A stretch of 64,000 nt of DNA from Bacteroidota bacterium (GTDB lineage: Bacteria > Bacteroidota > Bacteroidia > Bacteroidales > FEN-979): NCBI GenBank assembly GCA_026391835.1, contig JAPLDF010000072.1, positions 62,001 to 126,000 on the forward strand, read 5' to 3'. This document shows, piece by piece, positions 52,237 through 60,966 of this stretch (position 1 is its first letter; the number at the start of each line of letters is the position of its first letter). The notes below the pieces were generated by a model. That model had not been told where the DNA came from, made no database searches, and saw only the letters and a program-made list of their open reading frames with translations. The position numbers and the translations under genes are program-made.

Positions 52237-53606
52237 AAACATGTTTTTTTATTTTAGCGCTCTTGCTTTCATTTGAAAGTATTGCCCAGAAACAAAGTAA
52301 CAGCGCTTTGCCTTTGGCCTGGCAATGGACGGTGATCGGGTCCCCTGGTTTCTCTGCCGGGCAGAGTGACTTTGTCAGTCTCGCGTTCAGCCCTGCCGGG
52401 GAGCCTTATGTTGCTTTTGTGGATTGGGAAAATTTTGAACGGGTCACCGTGATGAAATTTGACGGCAATGCTTGGGTCAACGTTGGAACTGCAGGGTTCT
52501 CCCCCGGCATCGCCTTCTTCACGAGCCTGGCCTTCAGCCCGGGAGGCCAGCCCTACGTTGCATTCTGCGATTCGGCCAATTTTCAAAAAACAACCGTCAT
52601 GAGATTCGACGGGAACATCTGGGTGATGGTCGGGAACCCCGGATTTTCTGATGGGGTAGCCGGTTATCAAAGCCTGGCCTTCGGTCCGGCCGGCCAGCCC
52701 TATGTCTCTTACAGTGATTTCTCCCATTTGCACAAAGCAAGTGTGATGAAGTTTGACGGGACAAACTGGGTAACAGTGGGCACACAAGGCTTCTCAAATG
52801 TGGGAGTCTGGTACACCTCTCTCGTTTTCAGTCCATCCGGCGACCCGTATATCGCCTACGGGAATGTTGATAAAGCAACGGTCATGAAATTTGACGGCAC
52901 GAACTGGACCTACGTCGGCCCCCCGGGCTTTTCACCGGGAGGAGCTCCCTATCCAGGCCTTGCATTTGGCCCCACGGGCCAGCCCTGGGTTGCCTATATG
53001 GATGAAGCGAATTCGGACAAAGTCAGCGTGATGAATTTTGACGGGAACAATTGGTCAAACGTGGGAAATGCAGGATTTTCGCCGGGAAAGGCTTTCTGGG
53101 AAAATATCGCATTCAGCCCTGCAGGCGAGCCCTTTGTGGCATTTGCCGATTCTTTAAATGGTTTCAAAGCCACCGTCATGAAATTTGACGGGACAACCTG
53201 GGTTAATTTCGGGGATGCCTGTTTCTCTGAAGGTACGGCAGATTTTCTCAGTTTCGCTTTCAGCCCGTCCGGGCAGCCTTACCTGGCCTTCACGGATGGC
53301 GCGCACGGGTACCAGGTAACTGTCATGAAATATGATTCGGTCATCACCGGGATCAATAACCTGCAGCAAAAAACTGTGTCAATCTATCCCAATCCGGCAA
53401 CAACCAGGCTATTGATCGATTTCAACGATGCCCTTGGAACCATGAACTATATTGAAATTTCCGATGCACGGGGAATAAAGGTATACGAGACAAGCGGCCC
53501 GGAGCAAAAGTTCATCATTGACATTGAAAAATATCCTGCCGGGATCTATTTTATTAAATCCAAAACAAAAAATTTAAATTTGACAATGAAATTTTGCAAA
53601 GACTGA
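52233..53606 (+). CDS. Exported seven-repeat propeller protein with T9SS tail (copy A)
   Basis: 457 residues; signal peptide ends IAQK. Seven repeats of about 49 residues (about 30-375) with the shared pattern W-x-x-VG-x-x-GFS-x-G, x-SLAFSP-x-G-x-PYVA, D, and K-x-TVMKFDG-N. The T9SS type A tail starts about 380 (SIYPNPATTRLLID, PAGIYFIKS, LTMKFCKD). Repeat length and number fit a seven-bladed beta-propeller, but I know no named family for it. ATGA overlap with the SBBP gene before it; the oxidoreductase start lies 8 bases after its stop. Confidence 0.88.
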   Translation: MKTCFFILALLLSFESIAQKQSNSALPLAWQWTVIGSPGFSAGQSDFVSLAFSPAGEPYVAFVDWENFERVTVMKFDGNAWVNVGTAGFSPGIAFFTSLAFSPGGQPYVAFCDSANFQKTTVMRFDGNIWVMVGNPGFSDGVAGYQSLAFGPAGQPYVSYSDFSHLHKASVMKFDGTNWVTVGTQGFSNVGVWYTSLVFSPSGDPYIAYGNVDKATVMKFDGTNWTYVGPPGFSPGGAPYPGLAFGPTGQPWVAYMDEANSDKVSVMNFDGNNWSNVGNAGFSPGKAFWENIAFSPAGEPFVAFADSLNGFKATVMKFDGTTWVNFGDACFSEGTADFLSFAFSPSGQPYLAFTDGAHGYQVTVMKYDSVITGINNLQQKTVSIYPNPATTRLLIDFNDALGTMNYIEISDARGIKVYETSGPEQKFIIDIEKYPAGIYFIKSKTKNLNLTMKFCKD

Positions 53607-53614
53607 GAGGAGCC

Positions 53615-54364
53615 ATGAAAGTATTAATCATTTTCGCGCATCCCAATCCATTGTCCTTTACAAAAGCAGTACTCGATAATTTTGTCAGGGGCCTCAGGGA
53701 GGCGGGACATCAGTATGAGATTGTGGATCTGTACAAAACAAAGTTCAATCCCATATTCCAGGATATGGATTTTGCATTTTTCGTGGATAAGGAGATCCCC
53801 AGGGACATTTTCCAGCAAATGGACATGCGATCGATGATCATCCAGCTTGCAGGCGGACCGGTGAGGCGGTTTGTTGCCAGATGGTACATAAAAAACAAGA
53901 CCGATGATGATCTCATAAGACTGATCAATGCTCAAAAACCAAAAGATGTTTTAGTGCAGCAGCAGAAAGTAGCTGAATCGGATGTGTTGGTTTTTATAAC
54001 CCAGGTTTTCTGGATGCACTTCCCTGCCCTGGTCAAAGGCTGGATGGAACGGGTATTGACATACGGATTCGCTTACAAACTGGATGAAAACGGCTGGAAA
54101 GGCGACCCGGAGGGCCGGATCCCTTTGCTGAAAATAAAGAAAGCCGTTATCATGCATCCTACCTTTTTTAATGAACAGGTATACCGGGAAAAAGGATTTA
54201 AAGCCGCCATGGAAAAGACCATTGATGATTGGGGCCTGAAGTATCCCGGCATTGAAAAAGTTGATCACATTTATTTTCATTCAATCCTGAGTGTAAGCCC
54301 GGAGACAAGGAAAAAATATCTTGAAATCGCCTACCTGAAAGGAAAGGAATTGAAATACGGATGA
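53615..54364 (+). CDS. NAD(P)H-dependent flavodoxin-fold oxidoreductase (KefF/NQO1-like)
   Basis: 249 residues from the ATG at 53615, which has a good ribosome site (gagagg, 5 bases upstream); the frame is open to 53594. MKVLIIFAHPNPLSFTKAVL and the HPxPxSF motif bind FMN/FAD phosphate; FWMHFPALVKGWMERVLTYGFAY is the family's second signature (written here in two parts: FWMHFPALVKGW, MERVLTYGFAY). Reduces quinones or other acceptors in the cytoplasm. It is the one cytoplasmic enzyme in a row of exported propeller genes and overlaps the next gene's start by ATGA. The coupling looks real, but no functional link is known. Confidence 0.92.
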   Translation: MKVLIIFAHPNPLSFTKAVLDNFVRGLREAGHQYEIVDLYKTKFNPIFQDMDFAFFVDKEIPRDIFQQMDMRSMIIQLAGGPVRRFVARWYIKNKTDDDLIRLINAQKPKDVLVQQQKVAESDVLVFITQVFWMHFPALVKGWMERVLTYGFAYKLDENGWKGDPEGRIPLLKIKKAVIMHPTFFNEQVYREKGFKAAMEKTIDDWGLKYPGIEKVDHIYFHSILSVSPETRKKYLEIAYLKGKELKYG

Positions 54365-55746
54365 ATAGGTTCATTTTGCCGTGCATCTTCTTCATAGCCA
54401 CAATGGCTTTTAGCCAGCCAGGCAAGGGGCCATTGAACCCGGCTGATTACACCTGGAAATATGTAGGAAATCCCGGGTTTACAGCCGGGAAGGCCTATTA
54501 CACCAGCCTTGGCCTTGGTCCGGGCGGCCAGCCCTATGTGGCCTTTGAGGATGTTGCATCCGGATCAAGGGTATCGGTCATGAAACTTGAAGGGAACAGT
54601 TGGGTAACCGTTGGGAATGCAGGTTTTTCTCCCGGGACTGTCCGGTATACCGACCTTGACTTCAGCTTATCCGGTGAACCATATGTGGGTTACAAGGACT
54701 TTGGAAACGGGGGAAAGGCCACCGTCATGAAATTTGACGGAACAAACTGGGTCAATGTCGGAGAGGCAGGTTTTTCACCCGGGGAAGTGGAAAATATAAG
54801 TTTCGCATTTAATCCCGCCGACAGCATGCCTTACCTGGCCTATGTCGACAAGCTTAATGGGTTTAAAGCCTCGGTGATGAAATTCGACGGGAGCCAGTGG
54901 GTGTATGTCGGCAATGCATGTTTCTCTGCAGGAACCACTGCGTTTATCACCATGGCCATCAGTGCTGCCGGCCAGCCCTATGTTGGTTTTTCGGAGGATG
55001 CCTATGATATGAGAGCGACCGTGATGAAATATGACGGCACCGGCTGGGCGTATGTCGGTACGCAGGGTTTCACGGGAGGAAGTGCAATGTATCTTACACT
55101 TGCGGTCAGTCAATCCGGACAGCCCTATCTTGGATATGGTGACCAGGCTTACGGTTACAGGGCTGCGGTAATGACTTTTAACGGAACCTCCTGGGTCAAT
55201 GTCGGGGAACCGGGGTTCTCAGCAGGGACGACGGATTACCTGAGCCTTGCTATAAGTCCTGTCGACGCGATGCCCTGCCTGGCGTATATGGATCTTGGTT
55301 ATGTGGGCGCCACGGTGATGAGGTTTGACGGAAGCAACTGGGCGCCTGTTGGAAATGAAGGGTTCTCCTTACGCAGTGCATGGCATACATCCCTTGTTTT
55401 TAATCCGTCCGGGCAACCCTGCCTTGCTTTTACCGACTGGATGCATGACGGGAAAGCGTCAGTGATGATATACGATTCACTGTACACAGGTATTGGAGAA
55501 CAACCCGGATCAGAACTATCCAACTATCCCAATCCTGTTTCAACCTCCTTGCAGATCGAACTAAAAACGATACCAGGAACATCCGGAGATATTGACATCA
55601 CCAGCATGACGGGTGTGAAAATATTTGAGGCCGAAATTTGCAGGGATAAAATCAATATCGATGTTTCGAATTATCCACCAGGAATTTACTTTATCAGAGC
55701 GATTGTTAACAAATCCGTTTATATGCGGAAATTTATAAAAAACTGA
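54361..55746 (+). CDS. Exported seven-repeat propeller protein with T9SS tail (copy B)
   Basis: 461 residues; signal peptide ends AFSQ at 19. Seven repeats of about 49 residues (about 30-375). The third and sixth have P-A-D-S-M-P-Y or P-V-D-A-M-P-C in place of the P-x-G-x-PY turn, a feature not seen in the other copies. The T9SS tail (about 385-461) has SNYPNPVSTSLQIE, PPGIYFIRAI and FIKN. ATGA overlap with the oxidoreductase before it; copy C starts 2 bases after its stop. Confidence 0.88.
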   Translation: MNRFILPCIFFIATMAFSQPGKGPLNPADYTWKYVGNPGFTAGKAYYTSLGLGPGGQPYVAFEDVASGSRVSVMKLEGNSWVTVGNAGFSPGTVRYTDLDFSLSGEPYVGYKDFGNGGKATVMKFDGTNWVNVGEAGFSPGEVENISFAFNPADSMPYLAYVDKLNGFKASVMKFDGSQWVYVGNACFSAGTTAFITMAISAAGQPYVGFSEDAYDMRATVMKYDGTGWAYVGTQGFTGGSAMYLTLAVSQSGQPYLGYGDQAYGYRAAVMTFNGTSWVNVGEPGFSAGTTDYLSLAISPVDAMPCLAYMDLGYVGATVMRFDGSNWAPVGNEGFSLRSAWHTSLVFNPSGQPCLAFTDWMHDGKASVMIYDSLYTGIGEQPGSELSNYPNPVSTSLQIELKTIPGTSGDIDITSMTGVKIFEAEICRDKINIDVSNYPPGIYFIRAIVNKSVYMRKFIKN

Positions 55747-55748
55747 CA

Positions 55749-57149
55749 ATGGCAAATTCAACAATGATGATACGAATTCTTTCCTTTTTACTGTTCATTA
55801 CTCCAATTATTGGGGAGGCCCAGTCACAATGGTTCAGCACTTCGCCTCAGGAATATATGTGGACGAATGTTGGGAAGCAAGGATTTTCAGCTGGTTCTGT
55901 ATTTATTCCAATCCTGGCATTCAGCCCTGCGGGTGAACCTTATGTGGCCTATATCGATGCTGCGGATTCAATGAAAGTGACCGTGATGAAGTACGATGGG
56001 ATCAACTGGGTCAATGTAGGAAATACGGGGTTCTCGGCAAATGAGGCGACTTACCTGGGCTTTGCCTTCAGTCCGTCGGGAGAACCCTGTGTGGCCTATG
56101 TAAACAACAGGTTCCCGTTCAGGGTGACGGTGATGAAATTTGACGGATCCACCTGGACGAGTGTCGGCGTTGAAACTTCACTGGCAGAGGAGGCTGCCTA
56201 TTTAAGCCTTGCTTTCAGCCCGTCCGGGGAGCCGTACCTGGCATTCATGCATTATGAGTACCAGAAAATCATGGTGTTAAAATTTGACGGGACAAACTGG
56301 CGGATGGTAGGGAATGGAGGTTTACCCACAGATGTTGCCATTTTTACCAGCCTGGCATTTAACCCGTCAGGAGAGCCTTATGTAGCTTACAATGCTTATG
56401 CCGGTGATTCGGGGAAATTGTCGATGATGAAGTTTAATGGAACCAGCTGGCTGAATGTTGGAAATACAGGGTTCTCTGCCGGAACAGCTGAGGATATAAG
56501 CCTGGCATTCAGTCCATCCGGGGAACCGCATGTGGCATTCAAGGACGGGGCAACTGGCAATAAAGCGACAGTAATGAAATTTTCAGGCATGGACTGGGTT
56601 TATGTCGGGAATGCAGGTTTTTCGGAAGCGGAAGCAGCCTATACCGACATTACCTTCAGCCCGACGGGTGAACCTTATGTTGCGTACATGTCAGTAGCCG
56701 ACAGCGGCAAGGCGAATGTAAAGCGGTTTAACGGGGCAACCTGGGAAAATTTGGGAAATAACGGATTCTCAGCCGGGAGAGCTGCCTATACAAACGGGGC
56801 ATTCAGCCCATCCGGCAAATTTCATGTTGCATACGCTGACCTGGGTATCAGATCAAAAGCTATCGTTATGAAATACGATTCCGTTTACTATGGTGTTGAG
56901 GAACAGGAGCAAACAAGTATACACATGTTCCCAAACCCTGCATCGGAGAATATAACAATAGATGGTTCAAACAATATTTACAAAACCGGTGAAATAGAGA
57001 TTACCGACGCCAGGGGAATTATCGTGAAGCAATTTCATGCAACAAACAATAAAAACACATTAAACGTCAAAGACTTTCCTCCTGGAATTTACTTTGTAAA
57101 AATGACCTGTCCTGGTTCTACCTATTTTGGAAGGTTTTGTAAAATTTAA
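55749..57149 (+). CDS. Exported seven-repeat propeller protein with T9SS tail (copy C)
   Basis: 466 residues; signal peptide ends GEAQSQ. Seven repeats (about 35-380), each of about 49 residues; the third and fourth diverge at the G-F-S turn (ETSLAEE, GGLPTDV). FSPSGEPYVAY and KVTVMKYDG are well kept. The T9SS tail (about 390-466) has HMFPNPASENITID, PPGIYFVKM and RFCKI. Last gene of the row, followed by the second palindromic element. Copies A-C differ enough to be old duplicates under selection to keep seven repeats. Confidence 0.88.
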   Translation: MANSTMMIRILSFLLFITPIIGEAQSQWFSTSPQEYMWTNVGKQGFSAGSVFIPILAFSPAGEPYVAYIDAADSMKVTVMKYDGINWVNVGNTGFSANEATYLGFAFSPSGEPCVAYVNNRFPFRVTVMKFDGSTWTSVGVETSLAEEAAYLSLAFSPSGEPYLAFMHYEYQKIMVLKFDGTNWRMVGNGGLPTDVAIFTSLAFNPSGEPYVAYNAYAGDSGKLSMMKFNGTSWLNVGNTGFSAGTAEDISLAFSPSGEPHVAFKDGATGNKATVMKFSGMDWVYVGNAGFSEAEAAYTDITFSPTGEPYVAYMSVADSGKANVKRFNGATWENLGNNGFSAGRAAYTNGAFSPSGKFHVAYADLGIRSKAIVMKYDSVYYGVEEQEQTSIHMFPNPASENITIDGSNNIYKTGEIEITDARGIIVKQFHATNNKNTLNVKDFPPGIYFVKMTCPGSTYFGRFCKI

Positions 57150-57466
57150 TAATAAATGTATACCGGGTTATCTATAGCCGCGAAGCGGCTTAATCTCAAT
57201 AACCATGGGTGAAACCCATGGAGTGAAGGCTATAGCGGCTTTCAGCCCTGAAAGGGTTGAACCCCAATCTTGTTCAACCCCTGCCGGGGCTGATAACCGG
57301 TGGATGTTCCGTAACCGTGGGCTACACCCACGGTTATTAAAACCGGGCCCTTTCAGGGCCCTGCCCAAGGCACTTAGGACATTCAAAATTAGCGCGAATT
57401 TGCAAAGTTGCCAGGTGAATCACCGTATTTATTAAGTGGGTAGAACGTAATCCAAAATTATAAAAA
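57150..57466. repeat. Compound palindromic element, copy 2 (reverse orientation), plus extra hairpins
   Basis: 57168-57300 is the reverse complement of 45255-45385: agccgcgaagcggcttaatc, ccatgggtgaaacccatgg, ttcagccctgaaagggttga, caacccctgccggggctgat. 57320-57365 adds accgtgggctacacccacggt and gggccctttcagggccc. No gene. Confidence 0.85.
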
Positions 57467-58444
57467 ATGAGGAAGACAATTATTTCAGCACTGGTTTGCT
57501 GTTCAATATTGGCGCTCTCACAAACAAATAAAAGTATGTTAAAGGAGATCCACCCTGTCGTTCTTACACAGGATATCGATCATTTCTGGGATGCGTATGA
57601 TCATCTAAAAAATTGCAAAGACTTCCGGGACAGCGCAAATTGTTTAAAGACCCGCTATTTTGAGCAAGGTACCGGCGGCCTGCATGAGTTTCTCGGCAAA
57701 TACAGCTACACACCGCAGGATTATATCGAATCAATAAGCAGGCACCCGCGGTTTTATAACAGCATCCGGAATAACACGCTTGAAGCTAAAAGCGTTGAAG
57801 GGCGGATCACCCTGTTTTACTCAAAATTGAGAACATACTTTCCTGGATATAAACCGTTGACCATCTGTTTTGTAATAAGCCCGCTGCAGTCGGGCGGAAC
57901 AACAACCGGGCATTACCTGCTGATCGGCACGGAGATCATGGCATCAACAAAAGAAGCCGACTTGTCGGAATTTGGAACGGGTGCCTGGTCGAAGATCCTG
58001 GCTTTTAATACAAATGTCCCAGACAACCTCTTATTCGTCGTTGCCCATGAAACCATACACGAATTGCAGGTAAATGCCGATTTTAACAACTATGAATTGT
58101 TAAATAAAAGTCTGAACGAAGGCTCGGCAGATTTCCTGGCGGCTTTATTCACAGGGGTGACCGCAAACCAGTATCTTTATGACTACGGGAATACCCATGA
58201 ACAGGACCTGTGGAAGAAGTTCAAAGCAGCACTCGGAAATCATGAGAGTGCCGACAACTGGATGAACAACATGGACCGGGTTGGTGAGGGCGTGCCGGCT
58301 GACCTGGGCTACTATATCGGATCGCGGATTGTTGCGTGCTACTATGAAAACAGTGCCGATAAAAAACAAGCCATCCTTGATATTGTCCGGATGAAAAGTC
58401 CGGAAGATTTTCTTAAAAAAAGCGGGTACGGAGAAAAATATTAA
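57467..58444 (+). CDS. Exported DUF2268-like zinc peptidase
   Basis: 325 residues; signal peptide ends LALSQ. FVVAHETIHELQV holds HEXXH (H194-E-T-I-H198), and LNEGSADFLAALFTG supplies the third ligand Glu218 in the E-G-x-A-D pattern, as in the DUF2268 predicted Zn-dependent proteases. LDIVRMKSPEDFLKKSGY closes the protein in family style. Probably periplasmic; substrate unknown. Sits right after the palindromic element and before another HEXXH gene. Confidence 0.88.
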   Translation: MRKTIISALVCCSILALSQTNKSMLKEIHPVVLTQDIDHFWDAYDHLKNCKDFRDSANCLKTRYFEQGTGGLHEFLGKYSYTPQDYIESISRHPRFYNSIRNNTLEAKSVEGRITLFYSKLRTYFPGYKPLTICFVISPLQSGGTTTGHYLLIGTEIMASTKEADLSEFGTGAWSKILAFNTNVPDNLLFVVAHETIHELQVNADFNNYELLNKSLNEGSADFLAALFTGVTANQYLYDYGNTHEQDLWKKFKAALGNHESADNWMNNMDRVGEGVPADLGYYIGSRIVACYYENSADKKQAILDIVRMKSPEDFLKKSGYGEKY

Positions 58445-58495
58445 CTTTATCGCAACATCCGTCTGCGGGATGGCAGGTTCAATAATTTTCAAGCT

Positions 58496-59812
58496 ATGAG
58501 GCTTATCGTCATTTTGGGGATTCTCTTTTCAGGCCATTTGATTTTTGCGCAAGGCCAGGATTTGAAAATCACAGGTTACCAGATTGATGCCAGGCTTGAT
58601 GTATCAAAAAAGCAGTTGTTTATTGAAGCTGAATTAACAATTCAAAAACCACGGTTTTCCGGCGGGTTGTCGCTCCTGTTGAGTCATCATGCCATCATCG
58701 ACAGCGTTTGGCTGGCCGGCCATACAAAAATCCCCTTTCAACAATCCGCAAAGGATTCCCTGGTCATACATCTGCCCGGCACACTGGAAAACAGCAAAAA
58801 GATAGTATTGACATTCTCCTATGCACTGCCTGTCGACTCGTTCATGGTGCACAGGGGAATGGTGGTAATGAAACGTTTTGAACGATGGTACCCGCTTCAG
58901 AACTTCGAACTGTGCAATGCAACCATCACGATCACGGTTCCCGGGAACCTCATGACGCTAAGCAGCGGGACATCCGTTAAAAAGATGCGATCGGACAATA
59001 CAGCAACTTATGAATGGAAATCCGGGAACATCTGCAGTCTGCCCCTGTTTATTTTCAACCCCGATTCGATGGAGTACAGGTCGGAAATTGTTGAAGGCAC
59101 CCGGATCAACGGCTATTTTGTGCCGGGAAATAAAGATGCAACGAACATCATGTCGCAGGTCAGGAATTCACTGATGTTCTATTCCGGCTATCTTGGGAAA
59201 TACCAGTATGCAAATTTTTCGGTCATTGAGATTCCGTCGGATGATTTTCTCGGCCAGGCCCAGCAGTCTTTATTGCTTTTCACATCAAAGCTTATGGAGT
59301 ATATACCTGACCCGGGTTCATGGGTGCCGCATGAAGTTGGACATCAGTGGTTTGGGCATACCGTAATCCCGGATGAACATGCGCAGGGCAGGTGGTTTGT
59401 TGAAGAATCCATCAATGAGTACCTGAGGGCCAGGTATGTTGAACGGGTTTATGGCGCCGATTCGTTGAGGCGGATACTCAGGGAGGTTTACCTGGCGAAT
59501 TACAATGCATTGGTTGAAAGCGGGAAGGACGTGCCTGTGCTGAATGTCGTTTCAGTGAACAATTCGACAGAGGAGGCACAGAGCATCTATGCCAAAGGGC
59601 CATTGATCCTGCATCAGCTGCGCAGTTGCATGGGCGATAAAAACTGGGACGCCTTCATCCGGAAGATTTACCGCGATTTCGGGTACAGGATGTTTACCCT
59701 TGACGACTTTAAAACCGGTCTTTCAACATATGATCCTGGCGGCAGTTGCCTCAACTTGTTGAATACTTTATTGGTTTCCCGGGGAATTCCTGAAGGATTG
59801 TGTTATGACTGA
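58496..59812 (+). CDS. Exported M1-like gluzincin peptidase
   Basis: 438 residues; signal peptide ends LIFAQ. The N-terminal half is beta-rich as in M1 peptidases. The active site is H279-E-V-G-H283-QWFGH, and the third ligand lies in WFVEESINEYL (Glu303/304), two residues further than in classic M1 enzymes. The exopeptidase G-A-M-E-N motif before HEXXH is absent; its place is taken by SDDFLGQAQQ. Only about half the length of a full M1 enzyme, lacking the C-terminal helical domain. Endopeptidase or specialised peptidase is possible. A taacttta near-match to the -7 box lies at 58442. Confidence 0.85.
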   Translation: MRLIVILGILFSGHLIFAQGQDLKITGYQIDARLDVSKKQLFIEAELTIQKPRFSGGLSLLLSHHAIIDSVWLAGHTKIPFQQSAKDSLVIHLPGTLENSKKIVLTFSYALPVDSFMVHRGMVVMKRFERWYPLQNFELCNATITITVPGNLMTLSSGTSVKKMRSDNTATYEWKSGNICSLPLFIFNPDSMEYRSEIVEGTRINGYFVPGNKDATNIMSQVRNSLMFYSGYLGKYQYANFSVIEIPSDDFLGQAQQSLLLFTSKLMEYIPDPGSWVPHEVGHQWFGHTVIPDEHAQGRWFVEESINEYLRARYVERVYGADSLRRILREVYLANYNALVESGKDVPVLNVVSVNNSTEEAQSIYAKGPLILHQLRSCMGDKNWDAFIRKIYRDFGYRMFTLDDFKTGLSTYDPGGSCLNLLNTLLVSRGIPEGLCYD

Positions 59813-59857
59813 CAGCTGATTTCTATATTTCTAACCTATGATAAAACTGATGAACCT

Positions 59858-60952
59858 ATGAACCGGTCCGGATTTCTGCTCACCCCCATACTTTTAGGCC
59901 TGTTTTTGACAGGCTGCAATGAAAGCACATACAAGACAGCTGCTGCAGGGACACAATCAAAACAGGCTGTCATGGAGGATTCATTGCAGAAACTCGACTC
60001 CCTGGTATTCCAATACAGGGCAAAAAACACAGGTGAATCAATGAAATATGCCAGGCAGGCCGACAAGATTGCCCGTGCCATCAACACGCCTGAAGCGCGG
60101 GAAAAAGCATACAATATCCTTGGCAATGCCTCTTCTGCAATAAGTATCGATTCGGGTTTCTATTATTATCAAAAGGCTGTCATGGTGATTGACAGCTTTA
60201 ACCTGGCTGATAAAAAAGGAAAGGTGTTGTATAACCTGGGAATGTTGAACCGTTCGGCCGGCAATTTCAGGAATTACCTCGTACTCATGGATTCAGCGCT
60301 CAGGTGCGCCATCAAGGTGAATGACTATGCCACCCAATCCAATTCCCTCAATTCGCTCGGAACTTTTTATTCCAACATCGGGGAGAAGGCGACTGCGCGA
60401 AAACTGTTCGATTCGGCGTTTGCTGTTGCAAACAGCAAATTGTTGTATCTCCAGATGGGTTCTGCTTTGGGAAACCTGGCAAGATTCGAGGCTGATGGGA
60501 AAAAATCGCTTGCACTGTCGCGGCGCGCCATTTCATACCTGGAAAAATGCAGCGGTTCCGGGGAGCCGATCGCACTTATTCTTCTTAACATCGGTTATCG
60601 TTTCCCGGATCCTGATTCATCCCTGCACTATAATAACCTGGCAATAAACCTGGTGAGCGCCGAATTCGCCCCGGAAGTCGTCATGGGGGCATACAACAAT
60701 ATGGCCTACTGTTATCTCTGGAAAGGCGACCTGGCCAATGCTGAAAAATGCATGACGGAACACGCGCTGCCGATTGCAATAAAAACGCATAACATCGACT
60801 GGCAATCCACGGTTTACGATACCTACGCAGATGTTTTAACCCGGAAGGGGAATTCAGCCGAAGCCCTGGCTTATAAAACAAAGGCCATCGAAGCAAAAAA
60901 AACCTTCAGGGCGACAATCCTGGCGAGCCTCGACGGCCTGCCAAAAAAGTGA
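59858..60952 (+). CDS. TPR-repeat lipoprotein
   Basis: 364 residues. The signal peptide with lipobox L-T-G-C anchors Cys21. About eight helical pairs follow from residue 50 on, with TPR-like spacing (AYNILGNASSAISIDSGFYY, SLGTFYSNIGEKATARKLF, AYNNMAYCYLWKGDLANAEK, YDTYADVLTRKGNSAEALAY). TPR lipoproteins act as protein docking platforms on the inner or outer membrane. The next gene overlaps it by a GTG or starts 15 bases after it, so the two are probably coupled. Confidence 0.88.
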   Translation: MNRSGFLLTPILLGLFLTGCNESTYKTAAAGTQSKQAVMEDSLQKLDSLVFQYRAKNTGESMKYARQADKIARAINTPEAREKAYNILGNASSAISIDSGFYYYQKAVMVIDSFNLADKKGKVLYNLGMLNRSAGNFRNYLVLMDSALRCAIKVNDYATQSNSLNSLGTFYSNIGEKATARKLFDSAFAVANSKLLYLQMGSALGNLARFEADGKKSLALSRRAISYLEKCSGSGEPIALILLNIGYRFPDPDSSLHYNNLAINLVSAEFAPEVVMGAYNNMAYCYLWKGDLANAEKCMTEHALPIAIKTHNIDWQSTVYDTYADVLTRKGNSAEALAYKTKAIEAKKTFRATILASLDGLPKK

Positions 60953-60966
60953 AGCCGGAAAAGGCC

